Shown in pieces: positions 1-8,913 of a DNA stretch of 64,000 nucleotides. The notes under the pieces are model-generated. The model did no database searches. It saw only the letters and a list, made by a program, of their open reading frames with translations, and was not told the origin of the DNA. A program made the translations under genes and the position numbers. The DNA comes from Pseudoduganella ginsengisoli (GTDB taxonomy: Bacteria; Pseudomonadota; Gammaproteobacteria; Burkholderiales; Burkholderiaceae_D), in the NCBI RefSeq assembly GCF_009720865.1, contig NZ_WNLA01000001.1, forward strand, positions 372,001 through 436,000, in the 5' to 3' direction. Numbering within the stretch: the stretch's first letter is position 1; every line of letters begins with the position of its first letter.

Positions 1-585
1 CAGGCGGCAGGCCATGAAAACATCGCGCCGCAAGCGGCCATGGAAACATGGTTCTCGCGCTACGTGCAGCAAGTCATGTATCCCGTGCTGTATTGCTATT
101 TCGCGCACGGCATCGTGTTCGAGCCGCATTTGCAAAACGTCGTCATCGGCCTGGTCCACCATCAGCCCGCCCAGGTATTCCTGCGCGATTTCGAAGGCGT
201 CAAACTGGTCGCTGAACGCTATCCGGCCGACGCCTTGCCCGGTGTCAGCCAGCGTGCACGGGAAGCGCTGTGGTATGGCCGCGAAGCGGGATGGAAGCGC
301 ATCGCGTACTGCCTGTTCGTCAATAATTTTTGCGAAGCGATCCACCAGCTGGCGGCCGGCCAGCCCGCCATGCAGCAGCGCCTGTGGAACGTGGTGCGCC
401 ACCATTTGCAGCGCTATCAAAGCGAATTTGGCTGCGCCGAATCGACGCCGCGCATAGCAGCCGTGCTGGCGGGACAACCACTGCCCAGCAAAGGCAATTT
501 AACCAACCGCTTCCTCAAGCAGGCGGATCGCGCGGCGGACTATGCGCCGTTTGCCAATCCCTTCGTATCGGGGAGCCTCGCATGA
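1..585 (+). CDS. IucA/IucC-family siderophore synthetase, C-terminal part (5' truncated)
   Basis: The reading frame is open from the first base, so only the last 194 codons are present. The visible part carries the HGI-x-x-E-x-H-x-Q-N signature (HGIVFEPHLQN) and the following LRDFEG segment, which belong to the ATP and carboxylate-binding C-terminal half of NRPS-independent siderophore (NIS) synthetases. These enzymes adenylate a carboxylate such as citrate and condense it with an amine or alcohol in the cytoplasm. The stop codon overlaps the next start (ATGA), so it is translationally coupled to a PLP decarboxylase. Synthetase plus decarboxylase next to a TonB receptor resembles vibrioferrin (PvsD/PvsE) or staphyloferrin B (SbnH) type pathways. 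Which siderophore is made cannot be told from this fragment. Confidence 0.88.
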   Translation, partial: QAAGHENIAPQAAMETWFSRYVQQVMYPVLYCYFAHGIVFEPHLQNVVIGLVHHQPAQVFLRDFEGVKLVAERYPADALPGVSQRAREALWYGREAGWKRIAYCLFVNNFCEAIHQLAAGQPAMQQRLWNVVRHHLQRYQSEFGCAESTPRIAAVLAGQPLPSKGNLTNRFLKQADRAADYAPFANPFVSGSLA

Positions 586-1781
586 AGCCCGATTGGGACA
601 AAGTCACCGCCGCAGTGCGCGCAGCGCATGGGGCAGCGGAGGGCCCGTGGAGCGCTTACCTGTATGACCTGCAGGCGCTGGCGCGGCATGCGGCGCACAT
701 CCGCGAAGGCTTGCCGCCGCAGTGCGACTTCTTTTATGCCGTCAAAGCCAATTCCGATGCGCCGCTGCTGCATGCGCTGGCGCCGCACGTGGATGGATTC
801 GAAGCGTCGTCCGGCGGTGAAATCACGTGGCTGCGTGAACAGTTCCCGCACACGCAGCTGATTTTCAGCGGTCCCGGCAAGCTCGATACGGAACTGGCGC
901 TGGCCATCGAACAACGCGTGACCGTGCACGTGGAAAGCTTGCATGAACTGGAACGGCTGGCCGCGCTGGCGCGCGCCGGCGGCCAGCGCGTGCCGCTGCT
1001 GTTGCGGGTCAATCCGCCGCTGGCGGAACTGGCCACCACCACCTTGGTCATGGGCGGCAAGCCGACGCAATTCGGCATCGCCATCGAGCACTTGCCGGCC
1101 TGCCTGCAGCGCTTGCGGCAAGAACCGCTGCTGGACTTGCGCGGCTTTCACTTCCACTTGCTGTCGCACCAGCTGGACGCGGACCGCCACGTGCAATTGC
1201 TGTCCGCTTACCTGCAGCAGAGCCGCCAGTGGTGCACGCAATACGGCTTACACATTGAGCACATCAACGTTGGCGGCGGCATCGGCGTCAATTACCGCGA
1301 TCCGGTCCAGCAATTCGACTGGCCACGCTTCAGTGCAAGTCTGGCGCAGTTGCTGGCGCAGCCGGAACGTGCGGGCGCACCAAGGCTGCGCTTTGAACTG
1401 GGCCGCTACGTCAGCGCGTTTTGCGGCTATTACGCAGCCGAAGTCATCGACATCAAACAGGCGGGCGGCCGCACGTTTGCCGTCGTGCGGGGCGGCACCC
1501 ACCAGTTCCGCACGCCTTATGCACAGGGCCACAGCCATCCATTCCACGTGCTGCCGGTTGACAGGTGGGACCGCCCCTATCCGCGCCCGGGCGTGACGGA
1601 TTGCACCGTCACCGTGGCGGGCCAGCTGTGCACGCCGAAAGACGTGCTGGCCACCGATGCGCCGGTCGCGCATGTGCGCGTGGGCGACTTGCTGCTGTTC
1701 CCGTATGCGGGCGCCTACGCATGGCACATCTCGCACCACGATTTCCTGCGCCATCCGCACCCGCAGCACATTTATTTTTAA
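582..1781 (+). CDS. Fold-type III PLP-dependent decarboxylase, siderophore-associated
   Basis: A 399-residue protein of the Orn/DAP/Arg decarboxylase group 2 fold. The PLP lysine is K55 in FFYAVKANSD. GFHFHLLSH and the glycine-rich phosphate-binding loop NVGGGIG follow, and the C-terminal barrel domain is complete. The start is the ATG at 582, which overlaps the stop of the upstream NIS synthetase by 4 nt. Relatives in siderophore clusters (PvsE, SbnH) decarboxylate an amino-acid-bearing intermediate rather than free diaminopimelate. The coupling to IucA/IucC and the receptor gene 22 nt downstream support that role over lysine biosynthesis. The exact substrate is unknown. Confidence 0.87.
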   Translation: MKPDWDKVTAAVRAAHGAAEGPWSAYLYDLQALARHAAHIREGLPPQCDFFYAVKANSDAPLLHALAPHVDGFEASSGGEITWLREQFPHTQLIFSGPGKLDTELALAIEQRVTVHVESLHELERLAALARAGGQRVPLLLRVNPPLAELATTTLVMGGKPTQFGIAIEHLPACLQRLRQEPLLDLRGFHFHLLSHQLDADRHVQLLSAYLQQSRQWCTQYGLHIEHINVGGGIGVNYRDPVQQFDWPRFSASLAQLLAQPERAGAPRLRFELGRYVSAFCGYYAAEVIDIKQAGGRTFAVVRGGTHQFRTPYAQGHSHPFHVLPVDRWDRPYPRPGVTDCTVTVAGQLCTPKDVLATDAPVAHVRVGDLLLFPYAGAYAWHISHHDFLRHPHPQHIYF

Positions 1782-1803
1782 CGTCAACAGAAAGAGCCAC
1801 GCC

Positions 1804-3852
1804 ATGCCTTCCCGTTACTGCCAGCCCCGCATCCTTGCCATCGCGATTGCGGCCCTGTTTTCACACACGTCCCACGCAGCGGAAGCTGAAATGGCGCCGG
1901 TCCACGTGACGGCGTCCGGCAGCGCCAGCGGCGCGGCCAAGCTGGACGTACCGCTGCGCGACGTGCCGCAAGCGGTGCAAATGGCCGGCAAGGAATTGAT
2001 CCGGGAACAGGGTGTGCTGGACATGAAAGATGTGCTGCGCAATGTCAGCGGTGTCGCACCGGCGCAGGGCGAAGGGCGGCGCGACCAGTTTTATATCCGT
2101 GGCTTTGACGCCACCCGCGATACGCTGATCGATGGCATGCGCGACGACAGCCTGTATTTCCGCGACCTGGGCAACGTGGAGCGCATCGAAGTGCTGAAGG
2201 GGCCGGCCGCCGTACTGTATGGCCGCGGCTCGGCAGGTGGCGCCATCAACCGCGTGACGAAAAAACCTGTCGCCAAACCGCTGCGCGAAGCGGCGCTGAC
2301 CTTCGGCAGCAACGCATTGCGCCGGCTCGACGTGGACCTGGGCGGCGCGCTGGCCGCCCAGGCATCGTTCCGCCTGACGGGCGCGGTCGAGTCGGGCGAC
2401 AGCTACCGCGACGTCGTGCACTCAAAACGCACGGTGCTGGCGCCATCGCTGGCCTGGTCGGCAGGCGATGCCACGTCGTTCCTGCTGCAAGCGGAGTTCC
2501 TGCACCAGGACCGCACGCCGGACCGCGGCATTCCTTCGCTGAATGGACGTCCCGCACCGGTACCGGTGGGTCATTTCTATGGCGAACGCTACGACGACGC
2601 CACCACCGAAGGGCGCAACGCCCGCTTCAGCGTGGAACACGCAGTCAACGATAAATTAACGCTGCGCAACAATTTCCAATATTCATCGCTGGATCTGGAT
2701 GCCATCAATACCCGCACGCTGGGCTTGACCGCCGACGCCACGCAAGTGCGGCGCCAAATCACGTCTTTCCCGCAAGACCAGACCAATTATTTGAACCAGT
2801 CGGAAGCCGTTTATCTGCTCGATGGCGGCAGCGTGCAGCACGCGTTGCTGGCAGGGGTCGAACTGGGCTACCAAACGGCTGGCCGCGTGGTGCGCGCTGC
2901 CGCCGCCACGCCCGTCAGCCTGCAAGCGCCGCAAGCCGTGATGGCGGCGCCCGTATTGGCGTCGCTCCCCATGACGATCGACAGCAGGTACAGCGGGCGC
3001 ACGGCCGCGCTGTACCTGCAAGACTTGCTGTCGTTTGCCGCCCACTGGAAAGCATTGGCGGGCGTGCGCTTCGACCGCTTCCAGCAAGGCCAGGACGACC
3101 ACCGCAGCGGCCTGGCGCAGCGCCGCACGGACCGTGACTGGAGCCCCCGCGTGGGCCTGGTCTACCAGCCTACTGCGGCACACGCGCTGTATGGCAATGT
3201 CAGCCGCTCGTTTTTGCCGGTGGGCAATGACTTGTTTTATAACGGCCAGGATATGGCGCACATTAAGCCGCTCGTATCATTGCAGCGGGAAGCCGGCGCC
3301 AAGAGCGAGTGGCTGGGCGGCCGGCTGGTATCAAACGTGGCGCTGTACCAGATCACGCAGCGCAATATCGTGACGCGCGACCCCGGCGATCCGGCCGGCT
3401 TGCGCCAGGTGCAAACGGGCGAGCAGCAAAGCAAGGGCTTCGAAGCCGATGTGTCGGGCACGCTGTTGCCGGGCTGGAAAGTGAATGGCAGCGTGACCGT
3501 GAACCGCGCCCGCATTACGCAATCGCATACCTATCCGGTAGGTAACCGGCCCGCCAATATCCCGGACCGGGCAGCCAGCCTGTGGACCAGCTATGAACTG
3601 GGACAGGGCTTCACCGTAGGCGGCGGCGCGTTTTACGCGGGCCGGCGTTTTGCCACCGAAGACAATACGGTGGCCTTGCCCGGCTATGTGCGCTTCGATG
3701 CCATGTTCGGCTACCAAGGCAAGAATTGGCAGGCCGGTGTGAATCTGGCCAACCTGGCGAACCGCACGTATTACGAGTCGGCCAACAACAACTTCCAGAT
3801 CCAGCCCGGCGCATCGCGCGGGGTGACAGTATTCATACGGACGCAGATGTGA
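1804..3852 (+). CDS. TonB-dependent ferric-siderophore receptor
   Basis: A 682-residue outer-membrane receptor. An N-terminal signal peptide (about residues 1-26, ending near SHA) is followed by a plug domain (VPQAVQ, ending in the VEVLKGPAAVLYGRGSAGG-type signature) and a 22-strand-type barrel with alternating aromatic strands. Upstream frame is open, but the ATG at 1804 is preferred because it begins the signal peptide and follows a purine-rich AGAAAGAG element. The last residue is Met after FIRTQ rather than the usual terminal Phe. It would import the ferric complex of the siderophore made by the two genes before it, energised by TonB-ExbBD encoded elsewhere. Co-transcription with them is likely given the 22-nt gap. 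Confidence 0.93.
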   Translation: MPSRYCQPRILAIAIAALFSHTSHAAEAEMAPVHVTASGSASGAAKLDVPLRDVPQAVQMAGKELIREQGVLDMKDVLRNVSGVAPAQGEGRRDQFYIRGFDATRDTLIDGMRDDSLYFRDLGNVERIEVLKGPAAVLYGRGSAGGAINRVTKKPVAKPLREAALTFGSNALRRLDVDLGGALAAQASFRLTGAVESGDSYRDVVHSKRTVLAPSLAWSAGDATSFLLQAEFLHQDRTPDRGIPSLNGRPAPVPVGHFYGERYDDATTEGRNARFSVEHAVNDKLTLRNNFQYSSLDLDAINTRTLGLTADATQVRRQITSFPQDQTNYLNQSEAVYLLDGGSVQHALLAGVELGYQTAGRVVRAAAATPVSLQAPQAVMAAPVLASLPMTIDSRYSGRTAALYLQDLLSFAAHWKALAGVRFDRFQQGQDDHRSGLAQRRTDRDWSPRVGLVYQPTAAHALYGNVSRSFLPVGNDLFYNGQDMAHIKPLVSLQREAGAKSEWLGGRLVSNVALYQITQRNIVTRDPGDPAGLRQVQTGEQQSKGFEADVSGTLLPGWKVNGSVTVNRARITQSHTYPVGNRPANIPDRAASLWTSYELGQGFTVGGGAFYAGRRFATEDNTVALPGYVRFDAMFGYQGKNWQAGVNLANLANRTYYESANNNFQIQPGASRGVTVFIRTQM

Positions 3853-3893
3853 CGGCCTGGCCCGGGGGCGTACTGGCGCGCAGGCGGCCATGC

Positions 3894-3899
3894 TATAAT
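3894..3899 (+). promoter_or_regulatory. -10 element of the hemF promoter
   Basis: A perfect TATAAT preceded by TGC (extended -10 form, TGCTATAAT) sits 28 nt before the hemF start codon, in the 75-nt gap after the receptor gene. No good -35 hexamer is seen 17 nt upstream, which is usual for extended -10 promoters. It probably starts the hemF-to-maf housekeeping operon. Confidence 0.6.
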
Positions 3900-3927
3900 C
3901 CGCCCCTTCCTTTTTCACCGCCAGCTG

Positions 3928-4839
3928 ATGTCTTCCATCCCAACGCCTACCGCCGTTAAAGCCTACCTGATCGGCCTGCAGCAACGCATCGTCGAAGCGC
4001 TTGAAGCGCTGGATGGCCAGGCGTTCTTGCGCGACGAGTGGCAGCGTCCGGAAGGCGGCGGCGGCATTTCGCGGCTGGTGGAAGAAGGCAATGTGCTGGA
4101 ACGCGGCGGCTGCAATTTCTCCCACGTGATGGGCGCCAAATTGCCGCCTTCGGCAGCGGCAGCCCGTCCGGAACTGGGCGGCCAGCCGTGGGAAGCCATG
4201 GGCGTGTCGCTGGTGCTGCACCCGCGCAATCCGTATGCCCCGACCGTGCACATGAATGTGCGCTTTTTCACGACCACCACCAATGACGGCACGCCGGTCT
4301 GGTGGTTCGGCGGCGGCATGGACTTGACCCCGTATTACGGCAATGTGGACGACGTCAAGCACTTCCACGCCACGTGCCGCGATGCACTCGCTCCATTCGG
4401 GAGCGATTTGCATCCGCGTTTTAAACGCTGGTGCGACGAGTATTTTTACCTGAAGCACCGCAAGGAAGCGCGCGGCGTGGGCGGCATCTTCTTTGATGAC
4501 TTCAACGCAGCGCCTTTCGATGACAGTTTTGCCATGATGCGCAGCGTGGGCGATGCCTTCCTCACTGCGTACCTGCCGATCCTGGAACGCCGCAAGGACA
4601 CCCCATACGGTGAACGCGAGCGCGATTTCCAGGCTTACCGCCGTGGCCGCTATGTTGAATTCAACCTGGTATTCGACCGCGGCACGCTGTTCGGCCTGCA
4701 GTCCGGCGGCCGTACGGAAGCGATCCTGATGTCGATGCCACCGGTCGTCAAATGGCGCTACGACTGGCATCCCGAGCCAGGCACCCCGGAAGCCGCGCTG
4801 TATTCGGACTTCCTGCCGCACCGCGACTGGTTAGCATAA
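3928..4839 (+). CDS. hemF: Aerobic coproporphyrinogen III oxidase
   Basis: A 303-residue, full-length HemF. It converts coproporphyrinogen III to protoporphyrinogen IX with O2 in cytosolic haem synthesis. Family-diagnostic stretches are visible: [13 protein letters not shown] near residue 39, [39 protein letters not shown], and near the C-terminus [26 protein letters not shown]. The stop is 2 nt before nadD. In many Burkholderiales hemF follows purD; here a siderophore operon lies directly upstream. Confidence 0.97.
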   Translation: MSSIPTPTAVKAYLIGLQQRIVEALEALDGQAFLRDEWQRPEGGGGISRLVEEGNVLERGGCNFSHVMGAKLPPSAAAARPELGGQPWEAMGVSLVLHPRNPYAPTVHMNVRFFTTTTNDGTPVWWFGGGMDLTPYYGNVDDVKHFHATCRDALAPFGSDLHPRFKRWCDEYFYLKHRKEARGVGGIFFDDFNAAPFDDSFAMMRSVGDAFLTAYLPILERRKDTPYGERERDFQAYRRGRYVEFNLVFDRGTLFGLQSGGRTEAILMSMPPVVKWRYDWHPEPGTPEAALYSDFLPHRDWLA

Positions 4840-4841
4840 TA

Positions 4842-5477
4842 GTGCGCTGCATTGCCCTGCTGGGCGGCACATTCGATCCGGTTCACCTGGGCCACGTGGC
4901 GTTGGCAACGCACTGGATGCATTTGCTGGGCGCTGACGAATTGCGTGTGCTGCCTGCCCTGCCATGGCAAAAAGCATCGCTGGGCGCCACGGCGCAGCAG
5001 CGGGCCGACATGGCGCAACTGGCTTTTACAGGCCAGCCGTACCCGGTAGTGATCGATTGCCAGGAAATCGAACGGGGCACGCCGACCTTTACAGTCGATA
5101 CGCTGCGTAACCTGCGCCGTCAACTGGGAACGGGTGTTTCCCTGGCGTTCCTGATGGGCGCCGACCAGCTGCAAAAGCTCGATACGTGGCGCGACTGGCA
5201 AGCGCTGTTTGAATTGGCGCACATTTGCGCGGCAGCCCGTCCCGGCTTCTCACTGGAACAATTGCCGCAAGCGGTACAGGATGAATTAAACGGCCGCATG
5301 GCCACCCCGGAGCGGGTACGCACCACGCCGGCAGGCTGCATTTGCCTGGCGCCCGATCTGGCTTTGGACATGTCGTCCACCGGCATTCGTGCCGCATTAC
5401 AACGGGGGGAGCAGCCAGACTCGCTTATCTCCCCGGTGGTGCTAGACTATATTGAACAACATAATCTTTACAAATAA
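4842..5477 (+). CDS. nadD: Nicotinate-nucleotide adenylyltransferase
   Basis: A 211-residue NadD, making deamido-NAD from nicotinate mononucleotide and ATP in cytoplasmic NAD synthesis. The nucleotidyltransferase signature GGTFDPVHLGH lies at the N-terminus, and SSTGIRA, the (S/T)-x-x-x-R motif, near the C-terminus. The frame is open further upstream inside hemF, but the GTG at 4842 places the first beta strand (VRCIALLGGTFDP) correctly and starts 2 nt after the hemF stop. The gene is followed at 2 nt by rsfS, an order widely conserved in proteobacteria. Confidence 0.95.
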   Translation: MRCIALLGGTFDPVHLGHVALATHWMHLLGADELRVLPALPWQKASLGATAQQRADMAQLAFTGQPYPVVIDCQEIERGTPTFTVDTLRNLRRQLGTGVSLAFLMGADQLQKLDTWRDWQALFELAHICAAARPGFSLEQLPQAVQDELNGRMATPERVRTTPAGCICLAPDLALDMSSTGIRAALQRGEQPDSLISPVVLDYIEQHNLYK

Positions 5478-5479
5478 TA

Positions 5480-6223
5480 ATGGATATCAAAAAACTGCAA
5501 ACCATCGTCGTTGACGCCCTGGAAGATGTGAAAGGCCAGGAAATCGTCCTGTTCGACACCACCCACCTGACCAGCCTGTTTGACCGCATTGCCATCGTCT
5601 CCGGTACCTCCAACCGCCAGACCAAGGCCCTGGCTGCGTCGGTGCGCGACAAGGTGAAGGACGCCGGCGGCGACGTGGTTGGCATGGAAGGCGAAGAGAC
5701 CGGCGAATGGGTGCTGGTCGACCTGGGCGACATGATCGTCCACATCATGCAGGCGCCGATCCGCGCCTACTACCGCCTGGAAGAAATCTGGGGCGACAAG
5801 CCAGTGAAACTGGGCGCCGCCAAGCGCAAGTCGACCAAGGAAGCCGCTGACGCGGCGCCGAAGAAGACCAGCAGCCACATGGCCGCCGGCAAGAAGGAAA
5901 AAGCTGCGGAACCGGTCATCGAGAAGAAAGTCGCCGCGCGCAAGCCTGGCGTGTCGAAGGTCAAGGCAGCCGACGGTGAAGTGGTGGCCAAGAAACCGGC
6001 CGCCCGCAAGTCCGCTGCCAAGAAAGCTGTCGAGCCAGTGATCCCGGAAGGCATGGTGGTCCCGGAAGGCAAGAAAGTCAAAGTTGCAGCGACCAAGACG
6101 CTGACGGCTTCGACCAAAGCCAACAAGGAAGAAAAAGCCAAGCTCGCCGCCAAGGTCAAGGCTGCCGCCGAAGCGCCAGCCAAGACCGTGATCAAGCGTA
6201 TCCGCAAGGCCGCCGCAGAGTAA
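5480..6223 (+). CDS. rsfS: Ribosomal silencing factor with a long Lys/Ala-rich C-terminal tail
   Basis: Residues 1 to about 112 form the RsfS (YbeB/Iojap) domain that binds ribosomal protein uL14 and blocks subunit joining in starvation. FDRIAIVSGTSNRQTKALAASV and GEWVLVDLGDMIVHIM are recognisable, and the domain ends near YYRLEEIWGD. The family is normally 105-130 residues, but this protein has 247. Residues 113-247 are low complexity, rich in Lys, Ala, Val and Pro, with repeated KKPAARKSAAKK-like blocks reminiscent of histone H1-like tails. The tail reads in frame with no stop and shows strong coding bias. It may bind rRNA, but that is inference. It sits between nadD and rlmH, 6 nt from the latter. 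Confidence 0.93.
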   Translation: MDIKKLQTIVVDALEDVKGQEIVLFDTTHLTSLFDRIAIVSGTSNRQTKALAASVRDKVKDAGGDVVGMEGEETGEWVLVDLGDMIVHIMQAPIRAYYRLEEIWGDKPVKLGAAKRKSTKEAADAAPKKTSSHMAAGKKEKAAEPVIEKKVAARKPGVSKVKAADGEVVAKKPAARKSAAKKAVEPVIPEGMVVPEGKKVKVAATKTLTASTKANKEEKAKLAAKVKAAAEAPAKTVIKRIRKAAAE

Positions 6224-6229
6224 GCCGGC

Positions 6230-6700
6230 ATGCAGTTGATCATTGCCGCTGTCGGCCACAAAATGCCGGCCTGGATCGAAAGCGGCTTTGCCGAGTACGC
6301 GAAGCGCATGCCGCCGGAATTGCGCATCGTGCTGAAGGAAATCAAGCCGGTCGAGCGTTCCGGCAGCAAAACGGCGGCCACCGCCATGGCGCTGGAACGC
6401 GAGCGCATCGAAGCGGCGCTGCCAAAATCCGTGCGCATCATTGCACTGGATGAGCGGGGCAAGGATCTGACCAGCGTCGGCTTGTCGCAGGCGCTGGAAA
6501 CGTGGCAGCAGGATGGCCGCGATACGGCTTTCCTGATCGGCGGCGCGGACGGGCTCGACCCAGCCTTGAAAGCGCGCGCCGAAGGCATGATCCGTATTTC
6601 CAGCATGACGCTGCCGCATGGGATGGTGCGCGTGATGCTGGCCGAACAGCTGTACCGTGCGTGGACCATCACGCAAAACCATCCTTATCACCGAGTATGA
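6230..6700 (+). CDS. rlmH: 23S rRNA pseudouridine-1915 N3-methyltransferase
   Basis: A 156-residue SPOUT-class methyltransferase, the usual family length. It methylates pseudouridine 1915 in helix 69 of 23S rRNA in 70S ribosomes, using [26 protein letters not shown] at the start, [12 protein letters not shown], the SAM-knot FLIGGADGL and the C-terminal [22 protein letters not shown] are all present. The pairing with rsfS upstream is classic, two ribosome-associated proteins in one operon. Confidence 0.97.
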   Translation: MQLIIAAVGHKMPAWIESGFAEYAKRMPPELRIVLKEIKPVERSGSKTAATAMALERERIEAALPKSVRIIALDERGKDLTSVGLSQALETWQQDGRDTAFLIGGADGLDPALKARAEGMIRISSMTLPHGMVRVMLAEQLYRAWTITQNHPYHRV

Positions 6701-6747
6701 TGTGGAAGCCCGGCCTGAAGGCCCGGCACCCAGGGTATAAAAAAAAC

Positions 6748-7368
6748 ATGAAACCGGTCGACAAGAAAATTTACCTGGCCTCGAAAAGCCCACGTCGCCG
6801 CGAATTGCTGCGGCAAATCGGCGTGGACTTTGAATTGCTGCTGTTGCGCAGCGATGGCCCGCGCGGCGCCGACGTGACGGAAGAAGTCAATCCCAACGAA
6901 GACGCCTATACCTACGTGGGCCGCGTGGCGATGGAAAAAGCCGAATGCGCATGGAACATGCTGCAGCGCCGCCACCTGGTGCCGCGCCCTGTGCTGGCGG
7001 CCGATACCACCGTCACCATCGATGGCGCCATCCTCGGCAAACCTGCCAACACGGCAGAAGCCATCGCCATGCTGGAAAAACTGTCGGGCCGTACGCACCA
7101 GGTCATGACCGCCATCGCCGTCAAACACACGAGATTCGAAGCGCAAATCACGCAAGTGTCGGACGTGCGCTTTGGCGAACTGACGCCGGCGTCGATCCAG
7201 GCGTATTGCGCGACGGGCGAACCGTATGACAAGGCAGGCGGCTATGGCATCCAGGGGCTGGCGTCCGTGTTCATCGAGCACATCGAAGGCAGCCATTCGG
7301 GCATCATGGGCTTGCCCATTTATGAAACCGCCAAGCTGCTCCGCCAGGCAGGGTTGCCGCTGCCATAA
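6748..7368 (+). CDS. maf: Maf-family nucleoside triphosphate pyrophosphatase (YhdE-like dTTP/UTP type)
   Basis: A 206-residue Maf/Ham1-like house-cleaning pyrophosphatase that hydrolyses dTTP, UTP and modified pyrimidine nucleotides. ASKSPRRRELL near the start is the substrate-binding motif, ADTTV holds the catalytic acidic residue, and GKP and DKAGGYGIQG are conserved. The sequence around KLSGRTHQVMTAIAV is closer to YhdE than to the m7GTP-specific YceF branch. The ATG at 6748 is chosen because the conserved strand IYLASKSPRR begins 7 residues later. A start at 6697 would add an unconserved leader overlapping rlmH. Confidence 0.93.
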   Translation: MKPVDKKIYLASKSPRRRELLRQIGVDFELLLLRSDGPRGADVTEEVNPNEDAYTYVGRVAMEKAECAWNMLQRRHLVPRPVLAADTTVTIDGAILGKPANTAEAIAMLEKLSGRTHQVMTAIAVKHTRFEAQITQVSDVRFGELTPASIQAYCATGEPYDKAGGYGIQGLASVFIEHIEGSHSGIMGLPIYETAKLLRQAGLPLP

Positions 7369-7379
7369 TCCGCCAGCAT

Positions 7380-7408
7380 TTGGTAACAACTTGCAATGTG
7401 TGTATGAT
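7380..7408 (+). promoter_or_regulatory. Predicted sigma70 promoter of rng
   Basis: TTGGTA (7380-7385) and TATGAT (7403-7408) are separated by 17 nt and end 32 nt before the rng start codon, in the 72-nt gap after maf. This suggests rng can be transcribed independently of the upstream operon. Confidence 0.5.
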
Positions 7409-7440
7409 CGTCCTTCAAGAAATATGGCGGTCTACATAAC

Positions 7441-8904
7441 ATGAACGAAGACATACTGATTAACATCACCCCGCAGGAGACGCGGGTTGCCCTGATCGTA
7501 CAGGGCGCTGTGCAGGAATTGCACATCGAGCGCACCCTGACGCGCGGTTTGGCAGGCAACGTTTATTCCGGCAAGGTGGTGCGCGTGCTGCCCGGCATGC
7601 AGTCTGCCTTCATTGACATTGGCCTGGAACGCGCCGCGTTCCTGCACGTGGCCGATATCTGGGAAGCCCGTCCCCACGACGGCCAGAACGCCGCCCCCAC
7701 CCCGATCGAGAAAATCCTGTTTGATGGCCAGGTACTGACGGTACAAGTCATCAAAGATCCGATTGGTACCAAAGGCGCCCGCCTGTCCACCCAGATTTCC
7801 ATAGCCGGCCGCATGCTGGTGTACCTGCCGCAAGATAACCATATCGGCATTTCGCAAAAGATTGAAAAGGAAGCGGAGCGCGAGCAATTGCGCACGCGCC
7901 TGCAAAGCCTGTTGCCGCCTGACGAAAAAGGCGGCTACATCGTGCGCACGCAGGCGGAAGATTCCACGGACGCCGACCTGGCGGCCGACATTGAATACTT
8001 GCGCAAGACGTGGGCCGCCATCACGCACGGCGCGCGCACCCTGCCTGCCACCAGCCTGCTGCACCAGGATTTGAGCCTGGCCCAGCGCGTACTGCGCGAC
8101 TTTGTGCATGACGAGACGGCCAGTATCCAGGTTGATTCGCGCGAAAACTTCATCAACCTGACGGAATTCGGCAAGACGTACACGCCGAGCGTGCTGCCGC
8201 GCCTGCACCATTACACGGGCGAGCGCCCGCTGTTCGACCTGTATGGCGTGGAAGAAGAAATCCTGCGCGCACTGGGCCGCCGCGTGGATTTAAAATCGGG
8301 CGGCTATCTGATCGTCGACCAGACGGAAGCCATGACGACCATTGACGTCAACACGGGCGGCTTCGTCGGCGGGCGCAATTTCGCCGACACGATTTTTAAA
8401 ACCAACCTGGAAGCGGCGCACGCGATTGCCCGCCAGCTGCGCTTGCGCAACCTGGGCGGCATCATCATTCTCGACTTCATCGACATGGAAAACACGGAGC
8501 ACCGCAACGCCGTGCTGGCCGAGTTGAAGAAGACCTTATCGCGCGACCGCACCAAAGTGTCGGTATCCGGCTTCTCGGCGCTGGGCCTGGTGGAAATGAC
8601 GCGCAAGCGCACCCGCGAATCGCTGGCCCACATCCTGTGCGAACCGTGCCCCGCTTGCGGCGGCAAGGGACAAGTCAAAACATCGCGCACGATCTGCTAT
8701 GAAATCCTGCGCGAACTGCTGCGCGAAGCCAAGCAATTCAACCCCCGCGAATTCCGCATCCTCGCGTCGCAGGAAGTGGTGGACCTGTTCCTGGAAGAAG
8801 AATCCCAGCACCTGGCGATGCTGGGGGATTTCATTGGGAAGAAGATTTCACTGCAGGTGGAAAACTCCTACCATCAGGAACAGTACGACGTCATACTGAT
8901 GTAA
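7441..8904 (+). CDS. rng: Ribonuclease G
   Basis: A 487-residue RNase E/G family endonuclease that matures the 5' end of 16S rRNA and decays mRNA. An N-terminal S1 RNA-binding domain (about residues 36-125, GNVYSGKVVRVLPGMQSAFIDIG) is followed by the catalytic core. The two metal-binding Asp appear in TTIDVNTGGF and ILDFIDM, and the zinc-link cysteines in CEPCPACGGKG. The length matches RNase G (about 489) and lacks the RNase E scaffold tail. The Shine-Dalgarno is weak. It converges with the gene at 8914, leaving 9 nt. Confidence 0.97.
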   Translation: MNEDILINITPQETRVALIVQGAVQELHIERTLTRGLAGNVYSGKVVRVLPGMQSAFIDIGLERAAFLHVADIWEARPHDGQNAAPTPIEKILFDGQVLTVQVIKDPIGTKGARLSTQISIAGRMLVYLPQDNHIGISQKIEKEAEREQLRTRLQSLLPPDEKGGYIVRTQAEDSTDADLAADIEYLRKTWAAITHGARTLPATSLLHQDLSLAQRVLRDFVHDETASIQVDSRENFINLTEFGKTYTPSVLPRLHHYTGERPLFDLYGVEEEILRALGRRVDLKSGGYLIVDQTEAMTTIDVNTGGFVGGRNFADTIFKTNLEAAHAIARQLRLRNLGGIIILDFIDMENTEHRNAVLAELKKTLSRDRTKVSVSGFSALGLVEMTRKRTRESLAHILCEPCPACGGKGQVKTSRTICYEILRELLREAKQFNPREFRILASQEVVDLFLEEESQHLAMLGDFIGKKISLQVENSYHQEQYDVILM

Positions 8905-8913
8905 CCCGCCTGC

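Noticed and set aside
3331..4821. Long minus-strand frame covering hemF and the receptor end
   Set aside because: It crosses a gene boundary and an intergenic promoter and shows no domain; the plus-strand genes are well supported.
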